DNA of 64,000 nucleotides from Psychromonas ingrahamii 37 (GTDB lineage: Bacteria; Pseudomonadota; Gammaproteobacteria; Enterobacterales; Psychromonadaceae): NCBI RefSeq assembly GCF_000015285.1, contig NC_008709.1, positions 3,038,001 to 3,102,000 on the forward strand. The letters are read 5' to 3'. The notes beneath the pieces were generated by a model, which saw only the letters and a program-made list of their open reading frames with translations, was not told the DNA's origin and made no database searches. Position numbers and translations under genes: made by a program. This document shows positions 1 through 11,463 of this stretch, one piece after another. The number at the start of each line of letters is the position of its first letter. Position 1 is the first letter of the stretch.

Positions 1-100
1 TGGATACTTTAATTAGCACCCTGCCGTTAGTTTGTTATATCAGTCATTGTTCAGCTGATAAAAAATCATTTAAAATTAGTTTTAATGTGTAAACGCTACC

Positions 101-3100
101 CTACATAACCAAGCGTTTCAAATCATCATAATTCACACATACATCGTACTTAACGTGATCAGAAGATATTTGTTCATTCACTTTTTCAAAAAAACGTTTC
201 GCACATTCTATCTTGGCTAATTCGGCACCTTTTAATTGAAGCGATTGCAATGAGCCTTTGGTTTCAGCAACAAAATAAATGTGTTTTACCGTTCCTTCTT
301 GAAACGCTATTGCCCAGTCCGGGTTGTAGTTCCCAACTGGTGTAGGAATAAAAAAACCACTTGGCAGTTTGGCATAAACAGTAACTTCTTTGCTTGTATC
401 CAACTCTTCAACAAATTTACGTTCAGTCTTTGAATCAGTCACGACATAATCATAAATGTGATTATTTAAAGGTTTTCCCGCCGCAGAAAAATCTTGTTTT
501 TTACTTGCCGTAAAAATATTACTCTTGAACTTATCAGCAATAGTGTCATAGGTTAAATGCTCGATAACCATTGTTGCTTTTTGCTCGTTAATTAAATTAA
601 TACCTTTTGCGATAAAATCTTCTGGATTATTCTTGAACTGTGCAAATATATGATGACTAATACCACTTAAAATTTTGGCAACAGTGTTTCGTTTTAGCTT
701 GGTTAATTCCGCCACTTTGCCTAACAAGTCATATTTAACACGTGAATCAATAGAGGCATCGTAGTTTTCAATTTCATGATCAATAACGCTAAACCCTTGG
801 CCTGCTTTTATTTGTTCATAGCTTACAGCATCACTCTGCTCACCACGCACCACATCAAAATGTAACTTTTCCACACGTAATTTATCGTCTAATGACTTAA
901 TTGATTTAACTACTAACTCTTCAGAATCGAATTCGACTTGATATATGGCTTTATGGTTAATTCGTGACCAAAGCTCCTTAAATTCTTTTTTATAAAAATT
1001 TCCATTAAGCTCATTGCATTTTGCTTTACGCTCATCGGCTATATCAGGTAATTGAGCATCTGAGTATACCGAATCAATGAGTTGAATAATTTGAGGTGCA
1101 TAAGGCTGCAATGACTCTGGTAATGTCGCTAATTGGTCATCTCGTTTTGCATTATGATATTCGTCAGTAATATGATCTTTATCGTCGGTATAATCATTTT
1201 TCAGTAAATAACGATATATTTGTTTGGCTAGTGCTGCAGTTATTTCTACGTCACCTTCTTCTGTAACCAAAATTTTTCCGGTAAAATATTCCTCATTTGC
1301 AACTTTAGGTCGAGCAGATAATGAATCACTGATGTCTCTCTGTAATGCACTAACAAAGTCTTTATAACTTTCACTGGCAACAACAGTTAATCGGTTGATA
1401 TCATGAACAATTGATGGGTCATCTATACGATCACCAAATTGATTAACAGCTAAACGTAAACCTCGGCCTACTTCTTGCCGACGTGATACAGTATTATCAC
1501 TATGTTTCAGTGTACAAATTACAAATACGTTAGGATTATCCCAACCTTCCCGAAGTGCTGAATGTGAGAAGATAAAACGCGTAGGCTCTTCAAAGCTTAA
1601 TAAGCGCTCTTTATCTTTAAGAATTAAATCATAAGCATCAACATCATCTGTTTCCGTTGAGCGAGCCGCTGTTTTTGGATCAACCATGTGCTTAGATTTT
1701 TTATCTATCGAAAAATAACCATTATGCGTTCTATCGGCAGTAATACCTTTTAAATATCGCTGATATGGCGAGTCTTCAAGTTGGGTGTACTCATTTAGGC
1801 AACGGTTGTACTCTTCTTCAAATACATGGGCATATTCTCCTTTATCATCGTCTGCTGCATAATTTCGATATTTAGCAACTTTATCTATAAAGAATAAAGA
1901 GAGTACTTTTATGCCTTGATCAAACAATTGCAGCTCTTTTTCAAAATGTGCTTTAACCGTTTCACGTATTTGAATTCGGCGCAGAGCAGATTCATTAACG
2001 TCGCCGCTAGCTTCTCCCACATAAAGTTCATGGCCGTTTAAAAAGCTGATTGTGTCTTTAACGGCATTAATATCAGATACTACAAAACCTTGATATTGAT
2101 CTAACCCATCCGACAAGTCATAAAGGTTATCACCCTTGCCTAATTTACGTACTATCCGCTTGATAGAGCCTGATTTTAATTTCTGTTCAAACTCAACGCG
2201 AGCAACTGGTGGCTTGCTTGTCGATATCTCTATATTTTCTAGATAAAGGTAAGCATTAGTTCCCGCTAAACCTTTAGTGGTTATTCCACGCACACCTATT
2301 TTTTTAACGAGTTTTTGATTGAAAGCATCGAGGGCATCTAATCGATAAACTTTATTGTGTTCAGTTTTGTGTGTAGCAGAATAACGTAAAATAAATAACG
2401 GATTAAATTCAGCAAATGAATCGAGTGTTTTTGCCCCTTCCATTTTCTGTGGTTCATCCAAAATCATAATCGGGCGGTTAGCTTTTATTACATCAATAGG
2501 ACGCCGCGTTTGAAAGTCATCTAATTCTTCATAAATACGACGTGCATCTTTACCGCGGGCATTAAACGCCTGAACGTTAATCACCATCACGTTAATGCCA
2601 CCATCAGATGAAAAGTTTTCGATTTGATGTAAATCTTTAGAATTATAAATAAAGAAACGTGCTCGTTTACTATAATCTTCCAAAAAGTGTTCAGCGGTAA
2701 TTTCTAATGTCTTATGCACACCTTCACGAATAGCAATACTTGGCACCACTATAATAAACTTGCTCCAACCATAATGTTTATTGAGTTCAAATATCGACTT
2801 AACATAACAATAGGTTTTGCCTGTACCTGTTTCCATCTCAATATCTAAGTTGATAAGGCAAGCTTTGGTATTAACCAATTTTAGGGATTGAGGAAGGTTT
2901 TGATGACGCTGCGCTTTTTGAATGTTTTCTAATATTCTAACGTTAGCTTGAATATCAGTATTACGGAATCCTGCATCATCTTGTCCTAAACTTCCTGTTC
3001 GCCCTTTAGCAAGTTGCCCAGGGTCTATTCGGTATCGACTAGCAGTATCATTAATTAATTGCCCTTTAAAACAATCTACTATCGCTTGAACAGAGTCGGC

Positions 3101-3133
3101 TTGATAACCCTGATGTTTAAATTTTAACTTCAT
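101..3133 (-). CDS. res: Type III restriction endonuclease, Res subunit
   Basis: The 1010-residue protein reads as the ATP-dependent translocase and nuclease subunit of a type III R-M enzyme, which cuts DNA only in complex with a Mod subunit. Visible motifs are a Walker A (ETGTGKT, residues 101-107), a DEPQ motif II (about 224), a helicase C-terminal block with [10 protein letters not shown] and [11 protein letters not shown] (about 530-565), and a C-terminal PD-(D/E)XK nuclease (NPDW about 940, AETKGS about 957). Length is usual for the family and every key motif is present, so it should be active. It is the last gene of the minus-strand operon and starts 10 bp after the intact mod gene, so the two are almost certainly co-transcribed. 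It is the only Res for two Mod genes. The AAGGAAATAACC upstream gives a plausible ribosome binding site. Confidence 0.93.
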   Translation of the reverse strand: MKLKFKHQGYQADSVQAIVDCFKGQLINDTASRYRIDPGQLAKGRTGSLGQDDAGFRNTDIQANVRILENIQKAQRHQNLPQSLKLVNTKACLINLDIEMETGTGKTYCYVKSIFELNKHYGWSKFIIVVPSIAIREGVHKTLEITAEHFLEDYSKRARFFIYNSKDLHQIENFSSDGGINVMVINVQAFNARGKDARRIYEELDDFQTRRPIDVIKANRPIMILDEPQKMEGAKTLDSFAEFNPLFILRYSATHKTEHNKVYRLDALDAFNQKLVKKIGVRGITTKGLAGTNAYLYLENIEISTSKPPVARVEFEQKLKSGSIKRIVRKLGKGDNLYDLSDGLDQYQGFVVSDINAVKDTISFLNGHELYVGEASGDVNESALRRIQIRETVKAHFEKELQLFDQGIKVLSLFFIDKVAKYRNYAADDDKGEYAHVFEEEYNRCLNEYTQLEDSPYQRYLKGITADRTHNGYFSIDKKSKHMVDPKTAARSTETDDVDAYDLILKDKERLLSFEEPTRFIFSHSALREGWDNPNVFVICTLKHSDNTVSRRQEVGRGLRLAVNQFGDRIDDPSIVHDINRLTVVASESYKDFVSALQRDISDSLSARPKVANEEYFTGKILVTEEGDVEITAALAKQIYRYLLKNDYTDDKDHITDEYHNAKRDDQLATLPESLQPYAPQIIQLIDSVYSDAQLPDIADERKAKCNELNGNFYKKEFKELWSRINHKAIYQVEFDSEELVVKSIKSLDDKLRVEKLHFDVVRGEQSDAVSYEQIKAGQGFSVIDHEIENYDASIDSRVKYDLLGKVAELTKLKRNTVAKILSGISHHIFAQFKNNPEDFIAKGINLINEQKATMVIEHLTYDTIADKFKSNIFTASKKQDFSAAGKPLNNHIYDYVVTDSKTERKFVEELDTSKEVTVYAKLPSGFFIPTPVGNYNPDWAIAFQEGTVKHIYFVAETKGSLQSLQLKGAELAKIECAKRFFEKVNEQISSDHVKYDVCVNYDDLKRLVM

Positions 3134-3143
3134 GGTTATTTCC

Positions 3144-5120
3144 TTAAATCGACTTCATATCGGTAAGTGGTGAAAGTTGTTTTAATACTTGTTCAACATT
3201 AATTTTGGCGCTATCAGAGGCAAAACCGCCATCACGGAAAACTAAACGCATTGGTTCAAATTCAGCGAGTTGTTTAACAAAGGATTCAGATACTTTTCCG
3301 CTGTTATCAAAACAAGCAACAAGTGCGTTGTTATCAACAAAAAACACGGTTTTACCATCAATGGTTTCTTTACGAATAGGCAAGGTTAAATCGACGCCCC
3401 AATCAAGTATCACTTGAAATAATAAATCTTCTTCCGTACGGTTTTCTTTTACATTTTCAACTTGATCAAATAACCCGGCTTGAGAAACAGCGCCAGGATT
3501 GTAATGAACGTCAGCCATATTGGAACTATCAACTTTTAGAACACGAAAACCCACATCTAGCTTTTCTATACCATCTTTTGCAGCATTATCAGATAGTATT
3601 TTTTGGCCAGCCCTCCGTATACGTTCTTTAGTAATATCTGAAATTGCTTCATATCCCGCTTTATATTCTGAAGAATTTTTATTCGTTTCCTCTCTTAACT
3701 GAACGCAAACAAATTTATTGTTGCAATTGTTATCTTTAGCATATTCAATTGAGGCATGCGCAGTAGTCCCGGAACCAGCAAAAAAATCAAGAATAACATC
3801 GTTATCATTTAGAGAAACCAAAGTCATTAAATATCTAATGAGACTTGTAGGTTTAGGGAAATCAAATGGTATCCCAATATTTTTTAATTCGGCTGAACTA
3901 TGACGACTCTGAAATTTTTCAGTTATATTTCCCGGTAATTGACCATCTCGCATACGATCTTTTAGCCAAATCCGATAATATACATTCCACTTTGCTTGCT
4001 TCCCTTCATTATCAATAAGTGATGTTCTATCTGATGCGATGAATTCAACATTACCGGCGGCTCTTTCTCTAGCAAAACGTTCATATGTCCACCTCCATAC
4101 ACCGTCACCATCTTGAGGTGTTACCTTATTTCCATCTTTAGGTGAGTTTGGCATCAATTCACCTGGTGGTATAACATAAGATCCATCTGGACATTCGATG
4201 TAATATCGCTGGTTAGCGCGTTTATCTAACATTGCTTGATACAACCCCATCGAACGATATTTTTCGCCCTTCCTCAGCCCTTCTGTACACGTTTTTGTAT
4301 AAACTTTATCTATTACATTTTGACTTATTTCTTCTCGAAATTGATTTAGATGTTCAATTTTTTTCGCATATACAAGAATATAATCAACACAAGGAGAGAA
4401 ATGAACACCTTTCTGTCCCCCGGTTTTCATTACTCTTGAAATTATTGTAATAAAGTTATTCTCACCTAGAACTTCATTCAATATTTGACAGGATGCTGCG
4501 ACTTCTTCCTGTCCAATAGACATAAAAATAACACCATCTTCCGTAAGTAAGTTTCTGGCTAACCTCAGTCGCGAGTATATCATTGAAGTCCAATCAGAAT
4601 GATAACGCCCGTTGGAATCTGTATTAGCAACTAAGCGATTACCTATTTCATCTTGTTGATTAGATTTCTTCGCATAGGAATCTGCATTTTCTGCGAAATC
4701 ATCTTTATAGATAAAATCATTCCCAGTATTGTATGGAGGATCGATGTATATCATCTTCACTTTACCAAGGTACGTTTCTTGTAAAAGCTTTAAAGCATCT
4801 AGGTTATCACCTTCAATAAAAAGGTTTTCTGTAGTATCAAAATTGACACTTTCTTCGCGACACGGTCGTAATGTTTTAGCAATTGGAGCATTGGCTGTTA
4901 ACAGCGCTTCGCGCTTACCTGGCCAGTTAAGTTGATAGCGTTCTTGTGGGCCATCAACAATGTGGCGAGAAAGTTCTTGCTTAAGCAAATCAAAATCGAT
5001 GGACTTTTTAAGCTGTCCAAGTTCATCTTTAGCTTCAGTAATACAATTTGGAAATAACTCGGCCATTTTTTCTAAATTTTGGTCAACCAAGTTAGGGCTG
5101 TGCATTTTTAATTTATCCAT
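3144..5120 (-). CDS. mod: Type III DNA methyltransferase (Mod), intact copy
   Basis: This 658-residue site-specific adenine-N6 methyltransferase gives sequence specificity to the Res-Mod complex and protects host sites. It is a beta-class enzyme: the catalytic motif [10 protein letters not shown] (127-136) precedes the AdoMet-binding motif [11 protein letters not shown] (about 443-453), with the target-recognition region between. The first 165 or so residues and the last 170 or so are nearly identical to the broken mod gene upstream, while the middle is different, so the two copies should recognise different sites. It carries no long homopolymer run. It ends 10 bp before res. Confidence in the family is high; the target sequence cannot be read from the DNA. 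Confidence 0.93.
   Translation of the reverse strand: MDKLKMHSPNLVDQNLEKMAELFPNCITEAKDELGQLKKSIDFDLLKQELSRHIVDGPQERYQLNWPGKREALLTANAPIAKTLRPCREESVNFDTTENLFIEGDNLDALKLLQETYLGKVKMIYIDPPYNTGNDFIYKDDFAENADSYAKKSNQQDEIGNRLVANTDSNGRYHSDWTSMIYSRLRLARNLLTEDGVIFMSIGQEEVAASCQILNEVLGENNFITIISRVMKTGGQKGVHFSPCVDYILVYAKKIEHLNQFREEISQNVIDKVYTKTCTEGLRKGEKYRSMGLYQAMLDKRANQRYYIECPDGSYVIPPGELMPNSPKDGNKVTPQDGDGVWRWTYERFARERAAGNVEFIASDRTSLIDNEGKQAKWNVYYRIWLKDRMRDGQLPGNITEKFQSRHSSAELKNIGIPFDFPKPTSLIRYLMTLVSLNDNDVILDFFAGSGTTAHASIEYAKDNNCNNKFVCVQLREETNKNSSEYKAGYEAISDITKERIRRAGQKILSDNAAKDGIEKLDVGFRVLKVDSSNMADVHYNPGAVSQAGLFDQVENVKENRTEEDLLFQVILDWGVDLTLPIRKETIDGKTVFFVDNNALVACFDNSGKVSESFVKQLAEFEPMRLVFRDGGFASDSAKINVEQVLKQLSPLTDMKSI
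4830..5120 (-). repeat. Near-identical 5' end shared by the two mod genes (second copy about 6950-7250)
   Basis: The first 290 or so coding bases of both mod genes are almost identical at the nucleotide level, including long unbroken stretches around 4850-5040 and 6970-7160. The 3' ends (about 3170-3650 and 5190-5690) are also highly similar but carry more differences. The centres are unrelated at a glance. This supports duplication followed by replacement of the recognition domain, with the ends kept alike by gene conversion. Direct repeats of this size can also recombine to give a chimeric or single mod gene. Confidence 0.85.
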
Positions 5121-5179
5121 TTTTATCTCTCATTTTCTAGACATAGATTAAAAGCCACGTCTGAATTTTGTGATTGGCT

Positions 5180-7250
5180 TTAAATCGACTTAATATCGGT
5201 AAGTGGTGAAAGCTGTTTAAGAACCTGCTCTACATTAATTTTTGCACTATCTGAGGCAAAACCGCCATCACGAAAAACTAATCGCATCGGTTCAAATTCA
5301 GCAAGTTTTTTAACAAAGGTTTCAGATACTTTTCCGCTGTTATCAAAACAAGCAACAAGTGCATTGTCATCAACAAAAAAAACGGTTTTACCATCAATGG
5401 TCTCTTTACGAATAGGCAAGGTTAAATCAACGCCCCAATCAAGCATCACTTGAAATAATAAATCTTCTTCCGTACGACCTTCTTTTACATTTTCAACTTG
5501 ATCAAATAACCCCGCTTGTGAAACAGCATCAGGATTGTAATGGACATCAGCCATGTTTGAACTGTCGACTTTAAGAACACGAAAACCAATATCGAGCTTA
5601 TCAATGCCTTCTTTATCGGAATTATCGGCAACAACTTTTTGACCTGCTCTACGAATTCTTTCTTTTGTTATCTCCGATATTTTTAGGGGACGATCTAGCT
5701 TATTCAATAAATCAATTGCATTTTTACTGGTGGAGTCTTTACTATTAATTATTTCAGGTAATTGAACTAAAATATATTTTACGGCTTTATTTTCATTTGC
5801 TGAAAATAACATTGATGAATGAGCGGTTGTTCCTGAACCAGCAAAAAAATCCATGATAATATCGCTATCTTTGACGCCGATATAGGAGATCCACTTAGTT
5901 AAAACTTCATGATCTTTCGGATTATTAAATATTTTTTTCCCAAATATATTAACTAGCTCATTTGATGCTTGTAACCCACTTCGGTAAAAATAGCTCCCGG
6001 CCACTTGAATTGGTAAATCTTCCCCATTATCATCAACGTCAGGATCGAATTCATCACGCTCATCTACTTTTACTTCTATAAGGTATGTTTTCCTAATAGG
6101 TGGCTGAGAATGATCTTCTCGGAATACGACTTTTCCTATTTCAATCATTTCAAGCATTTTTTCTGGAGTTCCATAACGCCAACCGCCGTCAGGTACCGCA
6201 CAAGGAAGCTTGGTAACTGGATGAATAACTTCATAGCGAGGCCCCCCCCCCACCAGGCCAAGACATATTATCGTCTCGCCACAGACCATACTTATCAACC
6301 TTATTGTATCTACTATGTTTTCGTGATGGATGGTTTCTAGGTAAATAAGCGTAAAAATTCCTTATACCTTGCTGGATACTCACTGTATCCCCTTCATGTG
6401 TTGATACAAGTCTTAAATATTCATCATTAATTTCTTTGGCTCCAGGTTTCGGTTCTCTCCACTTTATATCTTTATCTTTTAGATAATTCTTATTCTTAGC
6501 AATTATCAGCAAGTACTCATGACCAACAGATACTAACCGTGCATCATTTTTTCGGCCTTTTTCCCAAACAATCGTTGCAACAAAATTATTTTCACCAAAA
6601 CACTCATTACAAATTTTTTTAAGATTAACAACCTCATCTTCATCAATTGAAATTAACATCACACCATCTTCACTTAAATAGTCCTTTGCTAGCTTTATTC
6701 TTGAATACATCAGACTTAACCAATCAGAATGAAAGCGTCCATTTGATTCAGTGTTTGCAACTAAACGATTCCCTCGATCATCCCTTTGATTAGATCTCTT
6801 AACATAAGAATCAACATTCTCTGCAAAATCATCCTCATAAATAAAATCGTTGCCTGTATTGTAAGGAGGATCAATATAAATAACTTTTACTTTACCAAGA
6901 TAGGTCTCTTGCAAGAGCTTTAGCGCATCTAGGTTATCGCCTTCGATAAACAGGTTTTCAGTGCTATCAAAATTGACACTTTCTTCGCGACACGGTCGTA
7001 ATGTTTTAGCAATTGGAGCATTGGCTGTTAACAGCGCTTCGCGCTTACCTGGCCAGTTAAGTTGATAGCGTTCTTGTGGGCCATCAACAATGTGGCGAGA
7101 AAGTTCTTGCTTAAGCAAATCAAAATCGATGGACTTTTTAAGCTGTCCAAGTTCATCTTTAGCTTCAGTAATACAGTTCGGAAATAACTCGACCATTTTG
7201 TCTATGTTCTGGTCAACCAAGTTAGGGCTGTGCATCTTTAATTTATCCAT
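5180..7250 (-). pseudogene. mod: Type III DNA methyltransferase (Mod), second copy, OFF by frameshift in a G10 tract
   Basis: Two overlapping reading frames (6231-7250, 339 aa; 5180-6298, 372 aa) together make one Mod of the same family as its neighbour. The first part has [10 protein letters not shown] (127-136) and ends in a WPGGGGASL tail. The second continues with GGGPRYEVIHP and carries [13 protein letters not shown]. They are joined at a run of ten G (coding strand), and nine or twelve G would restore one frame; with nine the product is 689 residues. In the present state catalytic motif IV is separated from the AdoMet motif, so no active enzyme is made except by slippage. I read this as a phase-variable gene caught OFF rather than a decayed one, because no other stop or frameshift is seen. 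A sequencing error in the homopolymer is the main alternative. It lies 59 bp upstream of the intact mod and 111 bp downstream of the DUF4391 gene. Confidence 0.85.
6242..6251. repeat. Homopolymer C10/G10 tract inside mod
   Basis: Ten consecutive C on the plus strand (G on the coding strand) encode a glycine run. A multiple of three keeps the downstream PRYEV frame open; ten closes it after GGGGASL. Mononucleotide G tracts of this length slip easily during replication and are known switches in surface and R-M genes of other bacteria. Confidence 0.9.
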
Positions 7251-7361
7251 GATTTAATTCTCATTGCTTAACCTTCTTACAAGGCTCTGTTATTCATTGA
7301 TTTATAGTTGAGCGATAAATATAGTGGTTACTCGCACAAGGCTTTTGTTGGTTCAGGGCTG

Positions 7362-8180
7362 TTATCCACTCAATGCTTTTATTTGTTTTTTTATTTGGTT
7401 GAGCATCTTATTTAACTGAACTTTACGGTTAAATTGCTTTTCTTTAGAGATTGCCGACTGAATTTTAGCTGAGTTATTATTGAGTTTTTTTAATGTAGCA
7501 ATACGGTCTAACTGTTCTTCTAAGGTTTCATCATTTAGTGCGGGTTGTTCTAATAAACTGCGTAAAAGCTCTTTATGCAAACCAGTCATATCAATTACAA
7601 CCGGTAGCTTTTGGCTCTCACTCATATAAGGCAGATTCAACTCAAGATTAAATTGGATATCAATTTTAGGACTTATAAAATAATCACGTACCACCATTTG
7701 CTCATCAGAGCGCTTATTTACTCGCTTATCAGCCATAGCGCACTGCATTTTCATACGATGAGTATTGGTGTAAAACAGTCGAAAATAAATAGACGTTAGA
7801 ATGGTTTTGTCTAAGGTACTAAGCACCAGCTCGTTAATAGCTTCACACTCTGGTTTTAAAATAATATCGAACACCTGAACTTCAGATATATTATCACTTG
7901 TAGAAATATTTAGCGTGTCAGCTGATAATTTATAACGCCAGATAATTTGATCAACTTGCTGTATAAATATTCGCTTAATATCTGGCGTAGGATTAGCTTG
8001 TTTATAAATAGTTTCTTTGGGGATTTTTTGCCCTGATTTTTCCGAAAAAATATTTTTTACATCACTTTTTTCAACAAATTGACCATGTGATTTACTATTG
8101 CTTGGTAATGTAATTGTATTACCAAGAGCTGCGGCATGTGGAAACACAAACGGTATATAAGCCATTACGCTATTAACCAT
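7362..8180 (-). CDS. DUF4391 family protein
   Basis: The 272-residue protein matches my recollection of the DUF4391 family: IPKETIYKQA near residue 53, a QVDQIIWRYKL block near 74-84, and QVFDIILKP near 102. From about residue 210 it is rich in charged and hydrophobic heptads and probably forms a coiled coil to the C-terminus. No catalytic motif is evident. Its start overlaps the end of the SNF2-type helicase by 8 bp, so the two are translationally coupled. From memory, this family is regularly found between a PLD-SNF2 helicase and type III mod/res genes, which suggests an accessory or bridging subunit. Its molecular role is unknown to me. Confidence 0.75.
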   Translation of the reverse strand: MVNSVMAYIPFVFPHAAALGNTITLPSNSKSHGQFVEKSDVKNIFSEKSGQKIPKETIYKQANPTPDIKRIFIQQVDQIIWRYKLSADTLNISTSDNISEVQVFDIILKPECEAINELVLSTLDKTILTSIYFRLFYTNTHRMKMQCAMADKRVNKRSDEQMVVRDYFISPKIDIQFNLELNLPYMSESQKLPVVIDMTGLHKELLRSLLEQPALNDETLEEQLDRIATLKKLNNNSAKIQSAISKEKQFNRKVQLNKMLNQIKKQIKALSG

Positions 8181-11100
8181 TCACTACAATGAAGTTGATT
8201 AGCTCAAAATCATCTAATCCAGATATTTCATTAGTTAATGCCGATGTCATTTTACCGCCAAATAAGCTATCAATATCACTACTCTCTTTTACTTTAATCA
8301 TTGAGCTAATCGATTGTTCTAGTAAATTAGAGTAAAAATTCATTTCTTTGCCATCTTTAGTCACACTATTAAAAGCGTCATATGCAGATTTAATCGGTTC
8401 GGACTTGCCTTTACAGGCAGCTCGTACTCTATCAAGTAAGGGCTTAACTTGCATATGATTAATAACCACTTCACCACTGGTAGCAATATAAATTAAATAA
8501 TAAGGATGTAATCTGTTTTGCTGGTCGATATTAAGACTATGGTTGCGGTTACGCAGGGCAAATATAACGCCTGGTACTAAGCCGACACTTGGATCTGAAT
8601 TGACTACTGTATGCAAACCATTCGGCGTAGACTTAATCTCTCCGTTTGTTTTGATGTAATTAACCAAATCCATTCTGAATTCGTTTAACCCTAAATCAGT
8701 GATTGACACACCTGTTTTAACATCTTCTAAATCAATAACTTCTTCCTGTAACCGTTGTAATTGCTCTTTTCTGTAAGCAACGTCATTGGCTTCGGCTTTT
8801 AATACATTGTCGTCACCCGTGGCCGTAATATCAGAAATAACCATACGATTTTCGACACGCTCTTTTAGGTTTATGTATTCGTCTAAACTTATATCCGGCC
8901 AGTAGTTAATCAGTTGTATCTCTGTATTTTTAGAACCGATACGATCAACTCGACCAAAACGTTGAATAATACGAACTGGATTCCAATGAATGTCGTAATT
9001 CATTACACAATCACAATCTTGTAAATTTTGACCTTCAGATATACAGTCAGTACCAATGAGAATATCAATTTCAGCAGTTTCACTAGGTAATACTTGAGCT
9101 TTTTCTTTCGCTATCGGAGAAAACAGAGTTAATACACTTTGAAAGTCGTAATTTTTATTTATGGTTGTTTTTATAGGGCTACTACCTGTAACTTTACCCG
9201 TATGGACTTGATACTGGTTATAAAATTCAGGCGCAATATTATCGTATAGGTAATTAGCCGTATCCGCAAAAGCAGTAAATATTAGTACTTTACTATTACC
9301 AATATTAATGGGATGAGCCCATTTCTGTTTGATTTGTTCTTTGATATGCTGAAGCTTGGCATCATGTTCAGGGGTTACTTTCATCATCTCATCAAATAAT
9401 TTAATGATAGTTTCTAGGTCTTCAACAAGATTATGCTGCCAAGACTCAATGTCCATGTCCGCCAGATCAATTTTAACTTTCCCCCCTGTTGAAAAGGATT
9501 TATCAAAATCATCAAAGTCATCTTCTGTATCTAAGCCATTAAACTCGTCAGCTATATCATCAAATCCTTGATCGATACCGCTGCGTTTGAATGAATCTAT
9601 ATTGTTAAGCGCCGTTTCGAGAGTGTTTTTTAATCCTGTTAGGGTTAGTCGAAATGCATGAACTGAACTTTCTAAACGTTTAAGTAGGTTGATGGTCATT
9701 AAACGCTGTAGTGCTTTTTCACGGTCGGCTTGCCTTAGCGTACCTTTCCCACCTACTTGGGTGTCATACATATCTTCATACTTAGCAATACGGCTCGGTA
9801 AGATATAACTTATTGGCGCATAGACAGCCATTTTCAAACTTGATAACCGCTCAAATATTTGATTAAAACCTATCACATCGGTTCTAGTTGTTAATGGGGG
9901 ATGAAATGATAGTGGCTTCCTGCGTTCTGGAAAAGGGCCTATCTCTGAAATGTCATAAAATGTTTGAATGTGTTTACGTGATCTGGCAATGGTGACGCTA
10001 TCTAGCAATTTAATAAAATCAAAATCTAAGGAATCAAGTAACGCATTCGCAGTTCTTTGCTCTGACTCTAAATCAACCCATTCATTAAATGATTTTTGAG
10101 CTCGTTTGAATATTTCTTCAATACTACGCTGAGTACCTACTTGTTGGCGTATTTTTTCAGATTCACCTTCATAAGCTAAAGCTAATTGGTTTCGCAAATC
10201 TGAAAAACGATTATTAACAGGCGTTGCTGATAACATCAGTACTTTAGTTTTAACACCTGTGCGCATCACTTTATTCATTAAAGCTTGATAGCGAGTTTCT
10301 TTATCTTTGTAGACTTGATTATTACGAAAATTATGTGACTCATCAATAACTACTAAGTCATAATTTCCCCAGTTAATGCGATTCATGGGGATACCAAAAG
10401 ATTCACCACGTGTACGTTGAATGTCTGTATGGCAGAGTACATCGAAATTAAAGCGATCTTTGATGAATGGATTGGTAGTTAGGTTTCTATTGAAGTTTAA
10501 CCAGTTATCTGCAAGTTTTTTTGGACATAAAACTAATACGGATTTATTTCTGAGCTCGTAATATTTCACCACGGCAAGTGCAGTAAAGGTTTTACCCAAA
10601 CCAACACTGTCAGCCAAAATACAACCGCTGAATGTTTCAAGTTTATTTATGATACCTGTTGCGGCATCTTTCTGAAAATTAAATAGTTTATTCCATATAA
10701 GGCTATCTTGGTAACCTGTTTTATCATTAGGAAGTACATCTTCATTTATATCTTTCAAAAATTCATTAAATATATTGTACAGCAACTGAAAGTAGATACG
10801 TTCAGGGGCATTCTCTTGATAAACCGAGGATATATGATTTATAAGTCTATCGGTTACATCTTCAACCTTTTCATTATCGGTCCAGATTTGGTCGAACAAA
10901 TTTAGGTAAATAGAAGTAATAGGCTGTTCATCAATGCGATTAACTATATTAGAAACTGCATCGCCCTTTTGATAGCCAATATCAACGGCAGTAAATCCTT
11001 GTAAAGGCATATAGACAGATTCATTTATATTTTTTTTAACACCGGCAAATTGCTGCATTGATGCGCTGGTCGCATTTGATCGAAAGTTTGCTTTACGACG

Positions 11101-11436
11101 GATCCAATCAGCACATTCTTTAGCTATCGCTTTTTGCGTTAACTTATTTTTTAGTTGAATTTCGAATTCTGACCCATAAAAACCTCGTTCTCTTTGTTCA
11201 CGTGGTATATGAAATTCACGCTTTTCTTTACGTAAATTATCAGTAACTTCAATTTCAACGAATGTAGGTGATGTAAATATGAATTCTAACGAATCTACCT
11301 GCTCTAGCTGCTCTTTAAGAGCTTCAAATGCGTATATTGAAAAGCATGAGGCTGCGATTTTTAACTTTGATCCAGAAGTAATGGTTTGTTTCAAATCATC
11401 ACCGAGTAGGCTATTTATATTATCTATTATTTCCAT
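8173..11436 (-). CDS. SNF2-type helicase with N-terminal PLD-like domain
   Basis: This is a 1087-residue superfamily 2 ATPase. The N-terminal 130 residues or so resemble the phospholipase-D-like module that often precedes such helicases, though I see no clean HxK motif, so that domain may be structural. The motor has Walker A (DSVGLGKT, about 270-277), motif II DESHNF (about 363-368), motif III LSATPVNNR (about 400) and a C-terminal lobe with TDCISEGQNLQ and RFGRVDRIG (about 805-830). All core motor motifs are intact. It follows the small HTH-like gene by 27 bp and overlaps the DUF4391 gene. In this operon it probably moves on DNA in support of the type III enzyme, or forms a separate defence activity that uses the same methylation. 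A DISARM drmD role is less likely because no DUF1998 gene is present. Confidence 0.85.
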   Translation of the reverse strand: MEIIDNINSLLGDDLKQTITSGSKLKIAASCFSIYAFEALKEQLEQVDSLEFIFTSPTFVEIEVTDNLRKEKREFHIPREQRERGFYGSEFEIQLKNKLTQKAIAKECADWIRRKANFRSNATSASMQQFAGVKKNINESVYMPLQGFTAVDIGYQKGDAVSNIVNRIDEQPITSIYLNLFDQIWTDNEKVEDVTDRLINHISSVYQENAPERIYFQLLYNIFNEFLKDINEDVLPNDKTGYQDSLIWNKLFNFQKDAATGIINKLETFSGCILADSVGLGKTFTALAVVKYYELRNKSVLVLCPKKLADNWLNFNRNLTTNPFIKDRFNFDVLCHTDIQRTRGESFGIPMNRINWGNYDLVVIDESHNFRNNQVYKDKETRYQALMNKVMRTGVKTKVLMLSATPVNNRFSDLRNQLALAYEGESEKIRQQVGTQRSIEEIFKRAQKSFNEWVDLESEQRTANALLDSLDFDFIKLLDSVTIARSRKHIQTFYDISEIGPFPERRKPLSFHPPLTTRTDVIGFNQIFERLSSLKMAVYAPISYILPSRIAKYEDMYDTQVGGKGTLRQADREKALQRLMTINLLKRLESSVHAFRLTLTGLKNTLETALNNIDSFKRSGIDQGFDDIADEFNGLDTEDDFDDFDKSFSTGGKVKIDLADMDIESWQHNLVEDLETIIKLFDEMMKVTPEHDAKLQHIKEQIKQKWAHPINIGNSKVLIFTAFADTANYLYDNIAPEFYNQYQVHTGKVTGSSPIKTTINKNYDFQSVLTLFSPIAKEKAQVLPSETAEIDILIGTDCISEGQNLQDCDCVMNYDIHWNPVRIIQRFGRVDRIGSKNTEIQLINYWPDISLDEYINLKERVENRMVISDITATGDDNVLKAEANDVAYRKEQLQRLQEEVIDLEDVKTGVSITDLGLNEFRMDLVNYIKTNGEIKSTPNGLHTVVNSDPSVGLVPGVIFALRNRNHSLNIDQQNRLHPYYLIYIATSGEVVINHMQVKPLLDRVRAACKGKSEPIKSAYDAFNSVTKDGKEMNFYSNLLEQSISSMIKVKESSDIDSLFGGKMTSALTNEISGLDDFELINFIVVNG

Positions 11437-11463
11437 TAAAACTCACCAGTCATTACTCGTCAT

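Noticed and set aside
101..11436. DISARM or BREX
   Set aside because: No DUF1998 (drmB), PglZ, BrxC or BrxL gene; the res and mod genes are clear type III.
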